Source: Clostridia bacterium (GTDB lineage Bacteria; Bacillota; Clostridia; Christensenellales; CAG-138). Taken from it: a stretch of 36,757 nucleotides of DNA. The position numbers and the translations under genes were made by a program. The DNA is taken from positions 1-36,757 of the forward strand of contig JAUNCT010000021.1 of the NCBI GenBank assembly GCA_030526425.1, read 5' to 3'. Within the stretch, counting starts at the first letter, position 1, and every line of letters starts with the position of its first letter. The notes under the pieces were generated by a model. That model had not been told where the DNA came from. It saw only the letters and a program-made list of their open reading frames with translations, and did not search any database. Shown here piece after piece: positions 32,800 to 36,757 of the stretch.

Positions 32800-32834
32800 A
32801 AAAGCCGCGTTCCTTCGAGAACCGCGGCTTTTTT
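32800..32834. terminator. Terminator of the MerR gene, may act in both directions
   Basis: AAAAGCCGCG (32800-32809) pairs with CGCGGCTTTT (32823-32832), with an inner TTC/GAA extension. T-runs flank it on both strands. It lies 33 bp past the MerR stop codon and just right of the hairpin array. Confidence 0.85.
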
Positions 32835-32866
32835 GTGTTCCCTTTCGGCACCTCCGCACACCCGCT

Positions 32867-33676
32867 TCAGACCCTTTCCACCGGGATGTGCAGCAGCGTG
32901 ATGAATTTCTTTTTCCCGTTCTCCCCAAGCGGCAGATAGCCGATGATGAACGCCTCCCCCGCAGGCTTCAATCCCGCCGCAGCCATTTTTTCACGGTAAA
33001 ACGCAGCGGAGCGCGGTTTCGGATGCATCTCATCGTCATGTTCGAACGAAAAACAGGCGCACTGCGCTCGTTCCCTCCGGAATACGGGTGCTTCCAGCGG
33101 AAAATGCCCGGCGTACGACGCCTCGACGACCAGACCGATGATATGTTCTTCCATCTGCCGCTCTTCGAGGATGTGCGGGCAAGGCGAATAATTCTTCGTG
33201 TACATCGCCTGCTCCATCCATGCATTCAGGAGCCGGGCTCCCTCCTTTCCGTCCAGTAACAATTCCTCGTTTCTGCGGTAATCCAGACAATAGAGCGGTC
33301 CCACATCGCGCAGGACCATATCTTCGGGTCCGAGTGAACGCACCAACGCCGAACCTTCCCGCAGTTCGGTCAGCAGTTCCGCGATCTCTCCGTAGCGCCG
33401 CGCCTCTTCCCGCACGGCGAGAAGCCGTCGCCCGACCGCCTCTTCGAACCCGGCAACGGGCATCGCGCCGACAAGTTCGCAAACCTCCTCGCGGGAAAAT
33501 CCCATCAGGCTCAGGCGGCGTACCGCATTCATCCTGTTGACGGCGTCCGCATCGAAGTACCGGTAATTGTTCTTCTCATCCACGGTGCAGGACAAGATCC
33601 CGGCATCCGCGTATTCGCGGATCGTCTGTCTGGAAAGCCCGCTCTGCTCCGATATTTTGTTCACCGTATAGCGCAT
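32867..33676 (-). CDS. MerR-family regulator with effector domain
   Basis: A 269-aa regulator. Residues 1-70 are the MerR winged helix-turn-helix (YTVNKISEQSGLSRQTIREYADAGILSCTVDEKNNYRYFDADAVNRMNAVRRLSLMGFSREEV). A helical dimer linker follows. The C-terminal 150 residues resemble a small-molecule (GyrI/BmrR-like) binding domain, ending in the strand FITLLHIPVERV. No metal-binding cysteine pattern is seen. GGAG precedes the ATG at 33676. It is divergent from the secreted reductase, whose promoter has the 19-bp spacer and dyad that MerR activators need. It probably induces the reductase on binding an organic effector. Confidence 0.9.
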   Translation of the reverse strand: MRYTVNKISEQSGLSRQTIREYADAGILSCTVDEKNNYRYFDADAVNRMNAVRRLSLMGFSREEVCELVGAMPVAGFEEAVGRRLLAVREEARRYGEIAELLTELREGSALVRSLGPEDMVLRDVGPLYCLDYRRNEELLLDGKEGARLLNAWMEQAMYTKNYSPCPHILEERQMEEHIIGLVVEASYAGHFPLEAPVFRRERAQCACFSFEHDDEMHPKPRSAAFYREKMAAAGLKPAGEAFIIGYLPLGENGKKKFITLLHIPVERV

Positions 33677-33719
33677 GTCTTCTCCGAATCCGAAATGAAT
33701 GTTTTTTTATCGTTTTCTC

Positions 33720-33750
33720 TTGACCCTCAAGCCGTCGGAGGGTTTACAGT
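33720..33750 (+). promoter_or_regulatory. MerR-type promoter of reductase copy 2
   Basis: TTGACC (33720-33725), a 19-bp spacer and TACAGT (33745-33750) form a promoter with the overlong spacer typical of MerR-activated genes. A perfect dyad, ACCCTC-N9-GAGGGT (33723-33743), fills the spacer. Its form closely follows known MerR operators. Confidence 0.88.
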
Positions 33751-33800
33751 TTCATTATAGACGGGTCGAGAGGGCCCAACAAGAAAGAGGAGGAGAAACC

Positions 33801-36077
33801 ATGAAAAAACTGTTGTGTGCAGCCGTAGCGGCAATGCTTCTGACCGGTTCGGTCGCAGCGATGGCCGAAACCCACACGGCAAGCCAGAAGGGCTTCGGCG
33901 GCGATGTCACCGTTGCCATCACCGTTGAGAACGGCGCGATCGCGGACGTCACCGTCGAAGGTGCGAACGAGACCGCCGGCATCGGCTCCCGCGCGGTGGA
34001 AATGATGCCCGAGCGCATCAAGGAAGCCGGCACCTGGGATGTCGAAGCCGTCTCCGGCGCGACGATCAGTTCCACTGCCATCAAGCTTGCCGCCAAGGAA
34101 GCCATGACCGAAGCCGGTCTGATCGAAAAGAAGAACGTCACCGTGAACATGAAAGCCGGCACCTACACGGCAAAGAAGAACGGCTTCGCCCTGTGCGAAC
34201 CCATCACCGTGACCACGATCCTCAGCCACAACAAGATCATCGACGTCAAGGTCGACACCGTCAACATCTCCGATACGCCGCCGATCGTCAACGCCGTTGT
34301 CAAGACCCTCGTTCCGCGGATCCTCGAATCCCAGTCCGTGAAGGTCGACGCGCTCACCGGTGCCACGCTGACCAGCGAAGCCGTGAAAGCCGCCGTGGAA
34401 GACTGCATCCTGCAGGCGCTCGCCGCCGCGGAATGCGACCCCGAAGCGGTCTCCGCTTTCTATACCGAGCCCGCGCGCATCGGCGGTGAGGTCGAGCTCA
34501 ACACGCAGGTCCTCGTCGTCGGTATGGGCGGTTCCGGTGCGATGGCGGCCGTCAGCGCGCAGGAAAGCGGTCTGTCCGTCCTCGCGATCGACAAGGCCTG
34601 CCGTTACGGCGGCACCACCGGTCTCACAAGTGAGTGCATGGCGATCAACCCGCCGCGCATCAAGGCCGAGTACAACGAAGGCAAAGACTTCACCGACGCC
34701 GACGCCATGAAGGCCGCCTGGATGGCTTACACCGAGGGCGACGCGAAGGAAGAAATGGTCGACAAGATCATCTACGAATCCGGCGAAGCGCTCGACTGGG
34801 CGCACTACGAGAACGGCTTCGAGTACGACTACCGGCCGAAGACCGGCTTCACCGCGGCCGACGTTTACGCCGTCAAGTTCCAGTTCCTGCCGAACACCGT
34901 CGGCGCGAACAAGGCGTTCATCGAGCGTTACTTCGACGGTGTCATCGCCGACTTCACCGCAGCAGGCGGTCAGTACATGCTCGAGACCGAAGCGTACGCG
35001 CTCATCACCGATGAGACCGGAGCCGTCAAGGGCGTGAAGGCGTACAACAAGATCACCGGCACCGAGTACACCATCTATGCCGACGCCGTCGTTCTCGCAA
35101 CGGGCGGTTTCGCGGGCAACCCCGAGATGGAAGAGAAATACCTCTCCGAAGAGTATTACGAGCTGAAGGGCGACTGGAAGTGCTACGGTCTCCACTCCAA
35201 TGACGGTAAGATGATCGAAGCCGCACTCGAAGCGGGTGCCGGCACCTTCAACATCGGTATCGCGCCGATGGTCCACAACGCAGGTACCACGAGCTTCCTC
35301 GCCGGCTATCCGACCCACGTGGTCGAAGGTCAGATGGGCGCCCGTACCGGCCGTCCGCTCGTTTGGAGCGAAGGCGACCTGCCGCTCGATATGACCATCT
35401 CCGCCAACTCCCTGTCCGTCAACAAGCACGGTGAGCGCTTCACCAACGAGGAGCAGGTCGCCATGCTGAACAGCTGGATCGCCGGTCCGCGCTTCTTCTC
35501 CATCTGGTCGAGCACGCAGATCGACGATATCCGCGACAACGGCTTCAAGTTCACGCCGCAGGGTCCCGCGACGATCTACCTCGGCTACCAGGGTGCGATC
35601 CCGCAGGGCATCGCGATCCCGAACGCATACGAAGTCCTCGAAGATGCCATCGCACAGGGCATCGCCTATAAGGCGGACACGCTCGAAGAGCTCGCCGTCC
35701 TGCTCGGCATCGACCCCGCAACGCTCGTTGCGACCGTCGAGACCTACAACGCGGCTTGTGTTGCCGGCGAAGACAAGGAATTCGGCAAGAAGCCCGAATA
35801 CCTCGACGCCATCGCGGAAGGTCCGTACTATGCGATGTGCGGTGCGCCGTACTGCTACACCACTGCGGGTGGTCTGGACATCGATGTGAACTACCATGTT
35901 CTGAAGGCCGATCACGAGACCAAGATCGACGGTCTCTACGCGATCGGCACCGACTCCATGGGCGTTCTCTACACCGAGAAGAAAGCCTATGTCACCTTCG
36001 GCGGCGCAGCCAACGGCTGGGCGCTGACCTCGGGTTACCAGGTCGGCCGCGTTCTCGCGGAAGAACTGGCGAAATAA
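33801..36077 (+). CDS. Secreted FMN-binding/FAD-dependent reductase, copy 2
   Basis: A 758-aa paralogue of the enzyme at 18202-20544 with the same layout: signal peptide (1-22, ending AMA-ET), two FMN-binding domains with flavinylation motifs (SGAT 85-88; TGAT 186-189), and a FAD domain from about 235 (VLVVGMGGSGAMAAV). The C-terminal part has GVLYTEKKAYVTFGGAANGW where fumarate reductases carry HGxNRLGG, so it shares the divergent substrate site of copy 1. It should reduce an external organic acceptor outside the membrane. GAGGAGG precedes the ATG at 33801. Its promoter is of MerR type, and a cUUCGg terminator follows. The substrate is unknown. Confidence 0.9.
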   Translation: MKKLLCAAVAAMLLTGSVAAMAETHTASQKGFGGDVTVAITVENGAIADVTVEGANETAGIGSRAVEMMPERIKEAGTWDVEAVSGATISSTAIKLAAKEAMTEAGLIEKKNVTVNMKAGTYTAKKNGFALCEPITVTTILSHNKIIDVKVDTVNISDTPPIVNAVVKTLVPRILESQSVKVDALTGATLTSEAVKAAVEDCILQALAAAECDPEAVSAFYTEPARIGGEVELNTQVLVVGMGGSGAMAAVSAQESGLSVLAIDKACRYGGTTGLTSECMAINPPRIKAEYNEGKDFTDADAMKAAWMAYTEGDAKEEMVDKIIYESGEALDWAHYENGFEYDYRPKTGFTAADVYAVKFQFLPNTVGANKAFIERYFDGVIADFTAAGGQYMLETEAYALITDETGAVKGVKAYNKITGTEYTIYADAVVLATGGFAGNPEMEEKYLSEEYYELKGDWKCYGLHSNDGKMIEAALEAGAGTFNIGIAPMVHNAGTTSFLAGYPTHVVEGQMGARTGRPLVWSEGDLPLDMTISANSLSVNKHGERFTNEEQVAMLNSWIAGPRFFSIWSSTQIDDIRDNGFKFTPQGPATIYLGYQGAIPQGIAIPNAYEVLEDAIAQGIAYKADTLEELAVLLGIDPATLVATVETYNAACVAGEDKEFGKKPEYLDAIAEGPYYAMCGAPYCYTTAGGLDIDVNYHVLKADHETKIDGLYAIGTDSMGVLYTEKKAYVTFGGAANGWALTSGYQVGRVLAEELAK

Positions 36078-36090
36078 GCGATCGTTTGCA

Positions 36091-36117
36091 GGGCCGCCCC
36101 TTCGGGGGCGGTCTTTT
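36091..36117 (+). terminator. Terminator of reductase copy 2
   Basis: CCGCCCC-TTCG-GGGGCGG (36094-36111) is a 7-bp stem with the very stable cUUCGg loop, followed by TCTTTT. Confidence 0.88.
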
Positions 36118-36131
36118 CCGTTCCCGTCGGT

Positions 36132-36160
36132 TTGCCCGTTGCCGGTTTCTGTGTTATGAT
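36132..36160 (+). promoter_or_regulatory. Sigma-A promoter of the TetR gene
   Basis: TTGCCC (36132-36137), a 17-bp spacer and TATGAT (36155-36160) lie 23 bp before the ATG, giving a short leader that just holds the ribosome site. Confidence 0.65.
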
Positions 36161-36183
36161 TTTTCCCGAAAAGGAGTGCGTTT

Positions 36184-36720
36184 ATGCAGACGAAAGAAAA
36201 GATCCTGACGGTCTCCCGCGGGCTGTTCAACCGCTACGGCTACCGCAACGTGACGATGCGCCGCATTGCGGAAGAAGCCGGCATCAGTCCCGGAAACCTC
36301 ACCTACTATTTCCCGCACAAAACGGACATCGTCACCGCACTCATGGACCGTTCTTTCGGCGAGACCTATTTCGAAACGCCCATTGCCACGCTCGAAGACC
36401 TGTTGGAACAGTTCCGCCGGATGCTCGTGACGATCGAGACGAATGCGTTCTTCTTTTTGGACGACGAGCTCGACTGCAAACCGAACGCGCACAACGCTAC
36501 GCTCCGCCGGCGCCTTGCGGGCGGCATGACGACGCTGACCGAAACCTGTGTTTTCCGTGCGGATTTCTCGCGGGAAGAACGCGAGACGGTGCTGCAAATG
36601 CTGCTGATGACCCACATGACCTGGGTACGGCTCACCCTGCGCGATGGGCAGTCCCTTTCCGTCGACGACATGATCGGAATGCACCGTACGATCCTCGCGC
36701 CATACCTGACCGGACAATAA
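36184..36720 (+). CDS. TetR-family transcriptional regulator
   Basis: A 178-aa regulator. The N-terminal DNA-binding domain is clear: ILTVSRGLFNRYGYRNVTMRRIAEEAGISPGNLTYYFPHKTDIVTALM (7-54), with the typical YYFPHK recognition end. The rest is a helical ligand-binding part, including FFFLDDELDC, that is not assignable to a known ligand. AAAAGGAG precedes the ATG. It has its own promoter and terminator, so it is not obviously tied to the reductase upstream; a target gene may lie right of the window. Confidence 0.92.
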   Translation: MQTKEKILTVSRGLFNRYGYRNVTMRRIAEEAGISPGNLTYYFPHKTDIVTALMDRSFGETYFETPIATLEDLLEQFRRMLVTIETNAFFFLDDELDCKPNAHNATLRRRLAGGMTTLTETCVFRADFSREERETVLQMLLMTHMTWVRLTLRDGQSLSVDDMIGMHRTILAPYLTGQ

Positions 36721-36746
36721 AAAAGAGCCCCGAAGGGCTCTTTTTT
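36719..36746 (+). terminator. Terminator of the TetR gene
   Basis: AAAAGAGCCC-CGAA-GGGCTCTTTT (36721-36744) gives a 10-bp stem with flanking A and T runs, directly after the stop codon. It can act on both strands. Confidence 0.9.
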
Positions 36747-36757
36747 ATTGGTTTCAC

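Noticed and set aside
32397..32866. Phage or island integration at tRNA-Asn
   Set aside because: No integrase gene and no second copy of the tRNA 3' end was seen in the window.
32586..32939. Small protein-coding frames inside the hairpin array
   Set aside because: They cross ten hairpins and a terminator and have no ribosome site tied to a conserved start. The array is better explained as RNA.
33744..36230. 828-codon frame on - opposite reductase copy 2
   Set aside because: Antisense shadow of an enzyme with signal peptide, flavin motifs and promoter; the translation looks random.

Overview
The window is a GC-rich (by eye near 60% G+C) bacterial chromosome segment, most likely from an anaerobic Firmicute of class Clostridia, probably gut-associated. 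The clues are addA/addB in place of recBCD, a WalJ/YycJ-type metallo-hydrolase, an NhaC antiporter, two secreted FMN/FAD reductases of the kind used for anaerobic respiration, strong AGGAGG-like ribosome sites and sigma-A promoters. There is no sign of a phage, insertion sequence or CRISPR array.

Layout. 0-3.2 kb: ispE (-), divergent from walJ (+), then an NhaC antiporter (-). 3.2-12.8 kb: an eight-gene surface-polysaccharide operon on + (priming phosphoglycosyltransferase, six glycosyltransferases, a flippase), closed by a terminator it shares with a convergent membrane GT-C transferase (-). 14.6-17.4 kb: a three-gene ADP-ribose operon on - (macro domain protein, VWA protein, ADP-ribosylglycohydrolase). 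17.5-18.1 kb: an iron-sulfur flavoprotein (+). 18.2-21.6 kb: a secreted double-FMN/FAD reductase and a LysR regulator (-). 21.6-28.9 kb: the thpR-addB-addA set (-), with the LysR gene 9 bp behind addA. 28.9-29.7 kb: a 715-bp gap with a dense cluster of DnaA boxes. 29.7-32.2 kb: an XRE-HTH/UDP-sugar dehydrogenase fusion and a UDP-glucuronate-type 4-epimerase (+). 32.4-32.8 kb: tRNA-Asn, then an array of ten small hairpins that looks like a structured RNA. 32.9-36.7 kb: a MerR regulator (-) divergent from a second secreted FMN/FAD reductase (+), then a TetR regulator (+).

How the parts fit. The polysaccharide operon builds a lipid-linked glycan and flips it across the membrane. The dehydrogenase/epimerase pair 17 kb away would supply UDP-glucuronate and UDP-galacturonate. 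The two secreted reductases are paralogues, each beside its own regulator (LysR, MerR), which suggests inducible respiration of two different organic acceptors. AddAB repairs double-strand breaks.

The items most worth a second look are the hairpin array after tRNA-Asn (32517-32794), the origin-like DnaA-box cluster (29088-29600), the HTH-dehydrogenase fusion with repeats around its promoter, and the ADP-ribose operon with a hairpin over one ribosome-binding site.
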